Below, piece after piece: positions 11,401 through 21,239 of a stretch of 64,000 nucleotides of DNA. Numbering within the stretch: position 1 is the stretch's first letter; each line of letters starts with the position of its first letter. A model generated the notes under the pieces. It made no database searches. It saw nothing but the letters and a program-made list of their open reading frames with translations, and was not told the DNA's origin. Source of the DNA: Medakamo hakoo (taxonomy: Eukaryota; Chlorophyta; Trebouxiophyceae; Coccomyxaceae); assembly GCA_026636295.1 (NCBI GenBank), contig CP089462.1, positions 868,001 to 932,000 of the forward strand, given 5' to 3'. Both the position numbers and the translations under genes were made by a program.

Positions 11401-12564
11401 GACGAGGATGATGAGGCGGCGGCGGCCAAGGCGGCGGAGTCTGCCCCCGCTGCACCTCCTGCCGCCCCTGCCGGCGGCGGTGGGTGGGGTGCGGCGTTCT
11501 TGGCCAGCAACGCGTCCGCGGCGGCGGCGGCGACCGCGGCGGCGGAGGACGAGGTTGCGGCCGCGGCGGGCGGCGGGAGTGCGAGCAAGGCCGCGCCCGC
11601 GCCCGCGCCCGCCTTCACCTTTGGCGTGCCGGCAGCGACGACGGTGGAAGCGCCGCCCGCCCCACCCGCCCCACCCGCGCCCGCCTTCGCGTTCGGCGCG
11701 CCGCCGCCGGCTGCCCCAGCGCCGGCCGCGCCCGTGGCTGAACCGCCCGCGCCCGCGCCGCCCGCGCCGCCACCCCAGCCGGCCTCCAACATCGGGTGGG
11801 GGTCGGCTTTCCTTGCCGCCAACAAGGAAAAGGCGGCCGCGACGACGGCGGCGGTGGAGGAGGAGGTGGCTGCCGCGGCTGGCGGTGGTGGCGGCGCGCC
11901 GGCCGTGCCCGCGCCGCCCGCCTTCACCTTAAGCGCGCCGCCACCTGCGACGACCGCACCGCCACCGGCGCCTCTATTCGGCGCGGCGGCGACGACGACC
12001 ACGACGGCGGCCGACGCGCCCGCGCCGCCCGCCTTCACCTTTGGCGCACCGGCTGCGCCTGGCGCACCGGCACCGCCAGCCTCCGCGCCGCCGCCCGCGC
12101 CGCCGGCGGGCATGTTTGCTTTCGGCGCGCCTCCGGCCGCGGCGCCAACCCCGCTGTTTGGCGGTGCGGCTGCGGCCACAGTCCCCGCCAACCCGTTTGC
12201 CCCGCCGCCCGCGGCCGGGCCGGCTGGTCCGCCTCTGCCCGGCGGCGGGCCCACGCCCTTTGGCTCCTCCCTCTTTGGCGGTGCCGCGCCCGCCCCCCCG
12301 CCACCCGCGCCCGGCGCGTTTGCGTTTGGCGCGGCCGGCGGGGCTGCCGCGGCTGCGGCGCCGCCCGCCCCGGCGCCGGCCTTTTCGTTTGGCGCGGCCG
12401 CGCCCGGGAGCTTTGCGTTTGGTGGAGGGCCGGTGGGTGCGCCCGCCGCCCCGCCGACGGGCAGTGCGGCCGACGGCAGCGAGGGTGGTGGGGAGGTTGG
12501 CGGCGGTGCTGCGCCGGGTCAGCAGATGGCGCGCCGCATTTTGAAGGTTAAGCGCCGGCGGTGA
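8456..12564 (+). CDS. FG-repeat nucleoporin, NUP1/NUP136 (NUP153-like) type
   Basis: Exons are 8456..8644, 8822..8879 and 9056..12564, giving 1251 residues; both donors are GTGCGT. The short N-terminal exons carry an Arg-rich start and a possible amphipathic helix (GLLGRAAAWAASPLSSALKF). The rest is low-complexity Ala/Pro/Gly with scattered FG motifs: FAFGA, FTFG, FSFG, LFGG, VFGG. About residue 440 is ARRIMAALDALNEG, like the ARRIL-type motif of NUP153/NUP1. The C-terminus ends ARRILKVKRRR, as in plant NUP1/NUP136. These are nuclear-basket nucleoporins. Two copies of a GWGxAFLAxN...EVAAAAGGG module lie in the last third. Assignment rests on end motifs plus FG content. Confidence 0.75.
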
Positions 12565-12719
12565 ATGGTGGCGAGAGGGGGGGAGAGCGGGGAGGGCAGG
12601 TTGAGGGACGGGAGTGGGTGAGAAAAAAAAAGGCACGCAGGCAAAATGCACACATGTTTACAAAACGCAAAAAAAGCTCTACGCTAGCTGCTACGCACAG
12701 AGTCTCTCCCTACCAGCGT

Positions 12720-12733
12720 CTCTCTCTCTCTCT
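12720..12733. repeat. (CT)n microsatellite
   Basis: A short CT dinucleotide run lies just beyond the stop codon of the minus-strand 2Fe-2S gene, in its 3' flank. Confidence 0.7.
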
Positions 12734-12738
12734 ATCCC

Positions 12739-13659
12739 TCAGACAAGCGGCGCGACAGCCCCGCCCGGCCCGGCGGCAAAGGGCTCCAGCCCCCCGTCGC
12801 CGTCCCGGTCATCCTCTTGTTCCGCCCACCACGACGCGACCACTTCCGCCTCGCCGTCGGACGCCGCTTCCGCCCGAGACCGTCCGCACCGGCCCAGGCA
12901 GGAGCAGGCGCGGACGGGGCCGTCGTGCTCGGCGCGCAAGCGGGCGAGCAAAGTCGCGGACCCGAGGCGCCGGCAGGCGGCGCCCGTGCAAACCTTCAGC
13001 ACAGTCGTGGTGGGAGCAGCAGCAGACGCGGCCGCCGCGCTGACGGACAGGGCCGGCCCCCTCGGCGTGTGGATGACGAGTGGGGAGCTGGCGTCCATAG
13101 CGCCGGAAGGCGGAGGGGCGGCCGTGGCGGACGCGACGGGCGCAGCAGACCGTGGGTGGTGCGGGAGCGTCGCGGCCGCCGCGGCCAGGTCGGCCGGGGA
13201 GGTGGCAGCGCGAGCGCGCGCGCTGTCCACCGTTTTCGCGGCATGGCCGCCCTTGCCGGCTTTGCGCCGGTGCGCCGCCTTCGCGGCCGCGTCTGCAACC
13301 AGCTCGGAGACAGACACTTTCAGGACGGCGGTCGTCGCCTCGTCGCCGGCGGCGGCGCCGCCGGCTTTCATGTCATCGTCCGACGAAGACGAAGAGCTGG
13401 AGCTGCTCGACGAGTCCGACTCCGCCGCCGCGCGGGCTGCCTTCTCCTCCCGCTTCAACGCCGCCTTGAGGGACTTGAGTTCGGCTTTTGTTTCCTTGAC
13501 GCGGGCGCGCAGGTCGTCCAGGGTGGGGTCGGGTGCGGCCGTGGCGCGAGCCGCGGGCGCGACGCTCACGCGACGCGCAGCCGGGCGCATGCCCGGCGCG
13601 GGGCGCGCGACCGGCCGCACGCCGGCCGCCCGCGTCGCGGAGGTGAGAGCCAGGGCCAT
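12739..13659 (-). CDS. Plastid thioredoxin-fold 2Fe-2S protein
   Basis: Single exon, 306 residues. The first 45 residues (MALALTSATRAAGVRPVAR onward) look like a chloroplast transit peptide. A predicted coiled coil (VKETKAELKSLKAALKREEK) is followed by a run of ten Ser and three Asp, then a low-complexity linker. The C-terminal part (about 215-270) has VLKVCTGAACRRLGS and then ACSCLGRCG. This is the C-x4-C ... C-x3-C pattern of thioredoxin-like 2Fe-2S ferredoxins (NuoE-type fold). A redox role in the plastid is inferred. The usual GP-x-V strand after the last Cys is not recognisable, so cluster binding is not certain. An upstream ATG at 13911 is in frame, but the 13659 start gives the better transit peptide. 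Confidence 0.6.
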   Translation of the reverse strand: MALALTSATRAAGVRPVARPAPGMRPAARRVSVAPAARATAAPDPTLDDLRARVKETKAELKSLKAALKREEKAARAAAESDSSSSSSSSSSSDDDMKAGGAAAGDEATTAVLKVSVSELVADAAAKAAHRRKAGKGGHAAKTVDSARARAATSPADLAAAAATLPHHPRSAAPVASATAAPPPSGAMDASSPLVIHTPRGPALSVSAAAASAAAPTTTVLKVCTGAACRRLGSATLLARLRAEHDGPVRACSCLGRCGRSRAEAASDGEAEVVASWWAEQEDDRDGDGGLEPFAAGPGGAVAPLV

Positions 13660-14245
13660 GGTGGCCCTAAAGAAGAGGAAGTGGGTGGCCGGCGGCCCTC
13701 GTGGAGAGCGGGGCGAGGCGCGTTGAATTGGAGGTGTGATAGCGATACACCTCCGCGACCGGCGCAGGCGCGGCACACGCCCGAACCTTTTTTGGAAGGC
13801 TGAGGCAGGCGCACCCGCCCGCGCACTCTTGCACACTGACGGACCGGGATCCCCGTCCCTCCCATTGAACAGAGCCAGAGCTTCTGGCCCCCTTTGGTCG
13901 CGGCAACGCATCGCGTTTGGGCCCTGAGCGGCGGCCGTGCCCCTCTGCCCAACCCTGCCACCGTCGCGACTGCATCCTTTTTGGCCGTCGCCCGAGCACG
14001 AACCCCTCCGCCCACGGCACGCACCTGCTCGGCCGCGCCCTGTGATCGGAGGCCTTCTCAGACTGAGATTTGCGGGAAAAGTGGACCTGCAGGGTCCGCC
14101 GCCACCCTTCTACCCAGGCCGTCTGTCGTCCGACCGCCGTCGGCGGCGCGAGCTTTTCGGCCGACGTGACCAGCCCACACGGCGCACACACGCACTAGCC
14201 CAGCCCTGAAACCACACACACACACACACACCGGACACCACCACC
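13660..14245. promoter_or_regulatory. Divergent promoter region, 2Fe-2S protein / FTR1
   Basis: This 586-bp spacer lies between two divergent starts. It ends with a CA repeat at about 14214-14231 just before the FTR1 ATG. I see no gene and no clear TATA box. Iron-responsive elements could lie here but none is recognisable with confidence. Confidence 0.45.
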
Positions 14246-15358
14246 ATGCCCGACCTCTTCTCCGTCCCCGCCATGTTCATCATGCTGCGCGAATCCATCG
14301 AAGCCTGCGTCGTCGTCGCCCTCCTCCTCAACATGTGCAACCGGCTGAAGCTGCAGCGCATGCGGCGCCAGGTCTGGTGGGGCGCGATCGCGGGCATCCT
14401 CGTCTCCGTCGCGCTCGGCATCGCCTTCGCCGTCGCGTTTTACATCACCAAGTCCAAGGTCATGAGCGGGGCGTCCAAAGCCATCTTCAAGGGCTACATC
14501 AACCTGGTCGCCGCGCTGCTGATCACGCTGCTGGCCTTCGCCATGCTGCGCTTCATGAACTACGAGCGCAAGTGGGCGGCCAAGCTGGAGGACGCGGCGG
14601 CCAAGATTGACGTGGGCAAAGGCAACCAGTGGTCCATTTTCCTGCTCGCCTTCACCGCCGTCTTCCGCGAGGGCGTCGAGTCCGTCATCTTCCTGGCGGG
14701 CGTCTCCACCACCACGTCCTGGACCGCCATCCCGCTCGCCGGCATCGTCGGCATCGCCATCGGCGTCGCCGTCGGCTTCGCCCTGTACTACACCGGCAAG
14801 CAGATCAAGGACATCGCCTGGTTCTTCATCCTGTCGTGCGCCTTCCTGTTCTTCATCGCCGCGGGCCTGGTCTCCCTGGCGCTCACGTCCTGGCAGTCCA
14901 TCGGCTGGTTTGGGACGTGGGACCCGCCCTCGGACCGGCCCTGGCTGAACCGGGCCGTCTGGGATTGGACCGGGTGCTGCTCCACGCGCAACCAGTTTTT
15001 CGCGCTCATGACCGCGCTGTTTGGCTACCAGGCCAAGCCCACCCCCCTGTCGCTGTTTGGCTACTTTGGCTACTGGGCCATCGTCTTGCTCGACATCGGC
15101 GTGAAAGCCTGCCGTGGCACGCTGACGGACGCGGCCAAAGGCAAACAGCTGAAGGGTGGGGGCGGCCTGGTCGAGGCGCCGCCCGCCGGCGGTGCCGACG
15201 GGGAAGAGGTGTCCACCGCGCCGACGGAGCCGCCCGCCCTGCTGCCGCACACGCCGGCCGGGTGTGGCCTGCACCGCGACGCGGCCGCGACCAAGTCCGC
15301 GGCGTCCGCGACGGTCGGCGGAGACGTGGAGGAAGGGGGGCGCGGGCGGAAGAAATGA
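14246..15358 (+). CDS. FTR1: FTR1-family high-affinity iron permease
   Basis: Intronless, 370 residues, about seven hydrophobic segments. The two FTR1 signature motifs are visible. The first is LRESIEACVVVALLL in helix 1 (RExxE form, residues about 14-20). The second is FREGVESVIFLAG at about residue 140 (REGxE). FTR1 is a plasma-membrane permease that takes up ferric iron delivered by a multicopper ferroxidase. The C-terminus (from about 300) is a hydrophilic Ala/Pro/Gly tail ending GRGRKK. No ferroxidase gene is adjacent in this window. Confidence 0.9.
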   Translation: MPDLFSVPAMFIMLRESIEACVVVALLLNMCNRLKLQRMRRQVWWGAIAGILVSVALGIAFAVAFYITKSKVMSGASKAIFKGYINLVAALLITLLAFAMLRFMNYERKWAAKLEDAAAKIDVGKGNQWSIFLLAFTAVFREGVESVIFLAGVSTTTSWTAIPLAGIVGIAIGVAVGFALYYTGKQIKDIAWFFILSCAFLFFIAAGLVSLALTSWQSIGWFGTWDPPSDRPWLNRAVWDWTGCCSTRNQFFALMTALFGYQAKPTPLSLFGYFGYWAIVLLDIGVKACRGTLTDAAKGKQLKGGGGLVEAPPAGGADGEEVSTAPTEPPALLPHTPAGCGLHRDAAATKSAASATVGGDVEEGGRGRKK

Positions 15359-15573
15359 GATGGCCTCCCCCCCCCTCCCCCTCCCCCACCCCCCATCCAT
15401 CCACCGCAGCTTTTTTCTGCCCCCGCACACGCGCCCCGCGCCTGCAGAAGTACGCGTCCCTTGCTTTCCTTTCTTTTACTTTGCCTGTGCAAAACAAAAA
15501 AGCTCCCGAATTCTTTCGTGTCAAAAAAGCAGTTCTCAGTGCCACACTGTCTCCCCCCCCCCCCCCCCGCCAT

Positions 15574-18195
15574 CTACCCGCCACCGCCGCGGCCATGCTC
15601 GCGCACCACCCCAGCCGCCCGTTCCGCCGCGTGCAGGATGGTCTCCAGCTGCCCGCCCATCGTCGCCTGAAACGCCGAGATGCCGGACGCGAGCGTGCTG
15701 GTGTACCGCAGCACGTCGCCCGCAGCCGCCTGGACGGTCCGCCGCTCGTTTTCCGCGGCAGCGGCGGCGGCGACCGCGTCGGCCGCGGCCGCGCGCGCCT
15801 TGTCCCGCTCGTCGCGCGCGGCGGCGGCGGCGGCCGCCGCGCGTGTGACTTCGCCCTCCAACCGATCGATCTGGCGTTTCAAGCTGGCGACCTCGGCTTT
15901 CAGGGCGTCGATGGTGGGCGCCGACGCCGCGGCGGCCGCCAGGGCGTCGTCCAGGCGCACTCGCAGCCCGTCCGCCCGCTCATCCGCTTTGGCCGCCGCG
16001 CCGCGCGCCGCCTCGGCCGCCTTTTCCGCGGTTGACGCCCGTTTTTTCAACGGGCCCACGGACTGATTGGCCTCCGCCAGGTCGGCCGCCAGGTCGGCCG
16101 CGTGCGCGCGTTCCCGGTTGGTGGCTTCGTTCGCGTCGGCCAGCGCGGTGTTGGCCGCGGCCAGGTCCGCGGACAGCTGGGCGAGGCGGGCTTGGGCCGC
16201 TTCGGCCGCGGCCACCGCCGCAGCTTGCGACGACAGCCGTTCCTCGGCCGCGGCTTTGCCGGCTTCCGCGTCGGCGCGCGCCGCCGCCTCCCTAGCGCGC
16301 GCCGCGTCCGCGGCCTCGCGCGCGGCGCGCTCCGCGTCCGCCCGGCCGATAGCGGCCGCCGTGGCGGCTTCCGCGGCTTCCAAGCGGGACGCCATGACGG
16401 CCAGGGCGTCGCCCGCGCCGGGCGAGACGCCACCGGCAGCAGCCGCGCCGCCCTGGGTGGCAGGACCGTCGCCGCCGCCTGGAAACCAGAGCTGCGCTTG
16501 GTGGTGGTCGTTGTGGTGTTGCGCCGCCGCCGCCCCTGCCGCCGCGCCCGCCCCAAGCCGCGACCGTTTCGCCGGGCGGGACTGCCAGCCACCGCCGTCG
16601 TCGCCGTCCGCCCCTGAATGGGAGTCGAGCAGGGCAGGGTGGCGTGGCGGGGGCGCGGCCGCGGCGGCGGCGGCGGCGGCCGCGCGCGCGGCGAGCGCGG
16701 CCGACGCGCGGACGGCCAGCCTAAACGCGTCGGCCGGGTATGTGCTGGGCGACGGCGCGCCGCCGCCGCCGCGCCCGCCACTGGCGGAGCCCACGTAAAA
16801 GCCGCCAAACACGTACAGCCAGCCGCCGTGTAAGACGACGGCGGAGGCTTGGCGGGGGGAAGGCGCCGCCGGGGCGGGCTGGCCGCGCGCCGGCGCTGCC
16901 GTCGGCGGGTCGTCCACCCGGCTCCACGCCGGCCGCCCGCCCGCCTGCGGCAGGGCGAGCGTCCACAGCCCGCCATCCTTCTCGCGCGTTTCTTTGACGT
17001 CGCCGCCGTACACAAGCGCCCGGTCGCCGGCCAGAACAGCCCGCACGGACGACCGTTTCTCAGGGCCCGGCGCCGACCCGTCGTCCAGGGCCGACCGTGA
17101 CCACTGCCGCGTCGCCGGGTCAAACTCCCACAGGAAGTCGGACCGCGCCACGGGCGGGCTGCGGATGTCCTGTTCCTCGCGGCCGCCCACGACGTACAGC
17201 CGGCCGCACGGGGCCGCAATCAGGGCGTGGTAGGCGCGCCGCGGTGGCGGGGAGGGCGAGTCGGGCGACGGCTCCACGGCCAGCACGAGGCCCGTGCTCG
17301 CGTTGACGAGGACGACGTCGTCCAGAAACTTTGGGGGAGCGGCGGCGGGGGTGGTGGGTGGGGGTGCACGGCCGCCGCCGCCACCGCCGCCACGGCGCCG
17401 GCCGCCTCCACCGCCGCCGCCGGCCGCGGCGGGCGGTGGCGGTGCGGCAGGCGCCAGCGCCGGGCGGTACCCGCCGTGCAGCACAAACCAGTCGCCCGGC
17501 TCGGCGGCCTCGCCGACCACCGCGCGGACAAAGGCGGCGGGCGCGGGCGCGCAGCCGGCGATGGCCCGGTCCAGCAAGTCCGCACGCCCCGAAAAGGGCG
17601 GCGGCTCGGCCGCCCAGTCGCCGGCAGCCAGGTCAAACGCGCGCGCGTCGGACGGGCCACGCACGCCGCCATCGTGGATGCCGCCGATGAAGAGGATGCG
17701 GCCGCCCGCCCTGTCCAGGAGCGCCGCGTGGTAGGCGCGTGGCGTGTCCAGGGGTGGGAAGGAGCCGGCCCACTCCTGCGTCTCCGTGTTGAAACGGGAG
17801 AGGGCGCCTGCAAAGCCGGAGCTGTAGAAGGGGGGAGGGGGGGGGGAGGCGAGGGGCGCGGCGGTGGGCTGCGCGAGAGTCCTCACCGGCGCGGGGGAAA
17901 GGAATCGACGACGGCCAAACCGGGCTCGTGTGTGCACGTCGGTGAGCTGGCCGACTCGAAACAAACTCCTGGCCGGACCGGCGAGGAGGGAAGCGGGCGT
18001 GCGCGGGCGGCACGACGGCCGAGACGCAAAGGCAAGGAATTGGCACACAAAAAATCCTTCCTCTCACCTGTCCCGCCCGCCGCACAAATAGATGGTCTTG
18101 GCGTCCACCGCCGTGGCCGAGGCGCCAGCCAGGCCCAGCGGGTTGGGCCCTCGGCGGAAGTGGGGCGCGGGCACGCGCTTCCACGTCGACAGCAT
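15574..18195 (-). CDS. Kelch-repeat protein with C-terminal coiled coil
   Basis: Exons are complement(15574..17821, 18068..18195), giving 791 residues; donor GTGAGA, split Ser codon. The N-terminal half has kelch blades recognisable by GG pairs: TIYLCGGRD, RILFIGGI, WFVLHGGY, LYVVGGREE, ALVYGGD, LYVFGGFY. This is consistent with a beta-propeller of about six blades. Poly-Gly and poly-Ala loops interrupt it. From about residue 520 the protein is a long Ala/Glu/Arg coiled coil. Kelch-plus-coiled-coil layout recalls Tea1-like polarity proteins and plant ACBP4-type scaffolds, but there is no decisive motif, so no specific role is claimed. A hairpin cluster lies just upstream of the start. Confidence 0.7.
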
Positions 18196-18238
18196 TTTTC
18201 GCGGCCCGCGACGAGCGCGCTGCGCCGCTGCTGCGCTT

Positions 18239-18298
18239 GCCGCTGTGAGTGCTCTCACAGCGGCAGCCCAGCAGCTGTCTTTGGCGCTGTGAGAGCGC
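18239..18298. promoter_or_regulatory. Hairpin cluster built on a GCTGTGAG element
   Basis: An exact 11-bp inverted repeat (18239-18249 and 18254-18264) flanks a 4-nt loop. Twenty bases on, a second small hairpin (18284-18298) repeats the CTGTGAG core. It lies 44 bp upstream of the kelch gene start. The role is unknown: a promoter element or an RNA hairpin are both possible. Confidence 0.5.
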
Positions 18299-18400
18299 AA
18301 AACGCGCGCGTCACCGCGCCCGCTACACGAGCGGAGCGGCTCCCTCGAACCCATATCGCCCCTGTTCTAAGCCCTGCTACACGACACGTCCCCCACTCCC

Positions 18401-19338
18401 TCACCACCCGTCCGGCCCGTCTGCCCATGCAGGCCTGCGTGCGGGACTGCCGCCCTCGTCCGCGCCCTCCCCACCCGCCTCCTCCCTCCTCCGCCTCCGC
18501 CGCGGCCGTTCTACCCCCTCCTCCCCGCTCCTCGCGTCTTCAATGGCGCGGGCCAGGCCTAGGACGCCGGCCGTGCGGTATTGCAAGCGGACGCGCGGGT
18601 CTAAGATGGCCGGCTCCAAGCCGGTGGCAGAGCCGGGCGCGGGCGGTGGGGGTGGCGGTCGTTGCGGGCGTTGAGGCTGCGGCGGCGGCGGTGAACCACC
18701 ACGCACCGGGGACGGCGACCGGCTGGGCGGCGGGCGCCCACGGGTGTCGTCATCGACGCTGCGGCGACGGCGGCGTGGGTCGCCTGCCGGCCCGACGCCG
18801 CCGCCGCCGCCACCTCCCCACTCAACCGGCACCGTCGGCGACGACGGCCGTCGGTAGGCTGCGAGCCGCCGGGCCCGGGCAGTCGCCGCCACCTCGTACG
18901 CCGCAGCCAGCCGGCGGTCCGCGTCCGCGGCGGCGGCGGCTTCCCAGGCTTCTGGTGGCAGGGGCGGTGGTGGGGGTTGGACGGGGCGGGGCGGGAGGGT
19001 CGTCCGGGAGGCTGCGCCCGCGGCGGAAATGCGAGCGGCGGCTTCTACCGCGGCTGCCGCCTCCCACGCAGCCGCGTCGGCTTGGATGTCGGCGAGGAGG
19101 GTCTGTGCGTGGAAGAAGGGCGGCAGGCGGCGCGTGAGATGGATGGATGGGGTGACAGAGGTTGGGATGGTCGCCACCATCCCAACACCGCATGCGTTCG
19201 TCTTCTCACCTCGCTCGGCGGCGGGCGGCGAGGCCGCACGGGTGGCAGGCGCGGTGGCTGACTGGCCTGCCGTGGTGCCGGCATCGCCTGGCGGGGCGGG
19301 CGGGACGGGTCAAAGGGGAGGGAGGCGCCGGCCGGCAT
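18401..19338 (-). CDS. Unrecognised Arg/Pro-rich protein
   Basis: Exons are complement(18401..19102, 19210..19338), giving 276 residues; donor GTGAGA, acceptor CAG, phase 0. The protein opens with a Pro/Arg-rich stretch, then Ala-rich helices with two AWEAAAA-type segments. A low-complexity RS/PP region (RRRRRSVDDDTRG, SRSPSPVRGG) follows. Near the C-terminus a short more conserved-looking segment (LDPRVRLQYRTAGVLGLARA) precedes an Arg/Glu-rich end. The RS-like part could mean RNA-processing or nuclear localisation. I do not recognise the family. It is divergent from the aldolase gene with 136 bp between ATGs. Confidence 0.55.
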
Positions 19339-19474
19339 TGTTTCGCACTGCCATTCTTTCCTCGCGGGCCCCGCGAAGAGAGTCTGGCCAAACGGCGTGG
19401 CGTGGCTTGCAGACTCCCCGTCCACCAGTTTTTTTTTCGCTCTTTTCACCCGTCCCGCACACGCCAAGCAAACA

Positions 19475-21148
19475 ATGCCCGCCTTCACCGTCCGGCCCGC
19501 CCTGGCCACTCGTACTGCGCGTGGCCCGGCCCCCTGCCGCGCGGCCTTCTCGTTCGCGGCCGCCAACGGTGGCGGCCCCGCCGGCGCGTCGCCTTACACC
19601 GATGAGCTGCGCGCAACCGCCAAATTTATCGGCCAGCGCGGCAAGGGCATGTGAGTTTTTCGGTTGTGCTGTGCTTGTGTGCGGGTAGAGGAGAGCACGG
19701 CCATTGACACGAGCGAGGCTGGGAGGGAAAAAGCCGCCCGGACGGCTGTGGAAGTGGCGTGAGAGGGAAGGCTAGCGCGCGGCGCACAGGCAAGGGCGCT
19801 GCCCGCGCCCGACCCTCCACCCCTCCCACTGACGCCATCACCGCACTGTTCCATTCCACCAGCCTCGCCTCCGATGAGTCCAACGCCACCACCGGCAAAC
19901 GCCTGGCCACCGTCGGCGTCGAAAACACGCCGGAGAACCGCGCGGCCTGGCGGTCCCTGCTGTACAGCGCGCCCGGCCTGGGCCAGTACATCTCCGGCGC
20001 CATCATGTTTGAGGAGACGCTCTACCAGTCGGGCGCCGACGGCAAAGCGTTCGTCGACGTCCTGAAAGCCCAGGGCATCATTCCGGGCATCAAGGTCGAC
20101 ACGGGCCTGCAGCCCCTGCCGGGCACGGACGGCGAGACCGCGACCCAGGGCCTGGACGGCCTGGCCGACCGGTGCGCCGCGTACTACAAGCAGGGCGCGC
20201 GTTTCGCCAAGTGGCGCGCCGTGTTAAACGTGGGCCAAGGACGTCCATCCAACATGGCCGTCCTTGAAAACGCGCACGGCCTCGCGCGCTACGCCCAGAT
20301 CGCCCAGCACGCGGGCCTCGTGCCAATCGTGGAGCCAGAAGTAACGCTCGGCCCCGGCGACTATTCCATCGAGGAAACGGCGTACGTTTCGGAGCGCGTT
20401 TACACTGAGGTCGTGCGCATGCTGAACCTTTACAACGTCGACATGGAGGTGCGAAAGCGATGGCAGGGTGGGGGTGGAGGCAAGGCGGCAGCTGCCGCCT
20501 GGTGCGGACAGAGGGTGAGGCTAGGTGGCAGCTGCCGCCTAGTGGCGGACAGAGGGTGGCGTGCTGCGCCGATGTGTGGAAATCCCGTTGCGGAAAAAGC
20601 CGTGCCTGTGGCGGGCGCGCGTCCGCCGTGCGTCTGCCCTCGCCCCTCCCTCGCCCGCCGTCCGCCACACACACCCCGCTCACGCATCGGTCCCACCTCC
20701 CTTTCGACGTCTATAGGCCATCCTCCTCAAGCCCAACATGATTTTGCCCGGCCTGGACGCGCCGACCGCGTCGCCCGCGGAGGTCGCCAAACACACCGTC
20801 GACGTGTTGCGGCGCACCATGCCGCCCGCGCTGCCGTCCGTCCACTTCCTGTCCGGCGGCATGTCCGAGGAAGAGTCCACGCTGAACCTGCAGGCCCTGC
20901 AGGACGAGGCCGCCAAGGTCGGCGGCGTGCCCTGGGCGCTGACCTTCTCGTACGGCCGGGCCCTGCAGTCCACGACGCTCAAGACCTGGGGCGGCGACCC
21001 GGCCAAGGTCGGCGCCGCACAGGACATCCTCGTCAAGCTGGCCAAGGCCAACTCCGAGGCCCAGCTGGGCGTGTACAAGGGCCCGCACCCCGTGCCGGGC
21101 GGCGGCCGCATTCTCCAGGCGCTGCGCCTGGGTGGGGCGGGCAAGTGA
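19475..21148 (+). CDS. FBA: Class I fructose-bisphosphate aldolase, plastid
   Basis: Exons are 19475..19650, 19863..20448 and 20717..21148, giving 397 residues; donors GTGAGT and GTGCGA. Residues 1-38 (MPAFTVRPALATRTARG onward) form a transit peptide. The first splice restores GKGILASDESNATTGKRL, the class I aldolase signature. Other diagnostic blocks are PGIKVDTGL, RFAKWRAVL, PIVEPEV and LLKPNM, which carries the Schiff-base lysine (about Lys259). The enzyme interconverts fructose-1,6-bisphosphate with two triose phosphates, and sedoheptulose-1,7-bisphosphate likewise, in the Calvin cycle and glycolysis. The C-terminus lacks the terminal Tyr of animal enzymes. Intron 2 contains a duplicated palindrome. 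Confidence 0.95.
20480..20560. repeat. Two-copy ~41-bp tandem repeat with palindromic core in aldolase intron 2
   Basis: Each unit is centred on the palindrome GGCAGCTGCC and continues into GCGGACAGAGGGTG. The first core extends to an 18-nt perfect palindrome. The second extends to 22 nt with one mismatched pair. Confidence 0.7.
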
Positions 21149-21239
21149 GGCGGGAGGGCGGCAGGAGAGAGTGGGGGAGGGAGTTGTGATTTTTTTTTTG
21201 GTCTCGCGTCTACACGCCGTCTATACACCATTCAATTTT

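Noticed and set aside
9681-12254. 857-codon minus-strand frame opposite the nucleoporin
   Set aside because: Low-complexity Ala/Gly shadow of the FG-repeat coding strand; no motif and no splice context.
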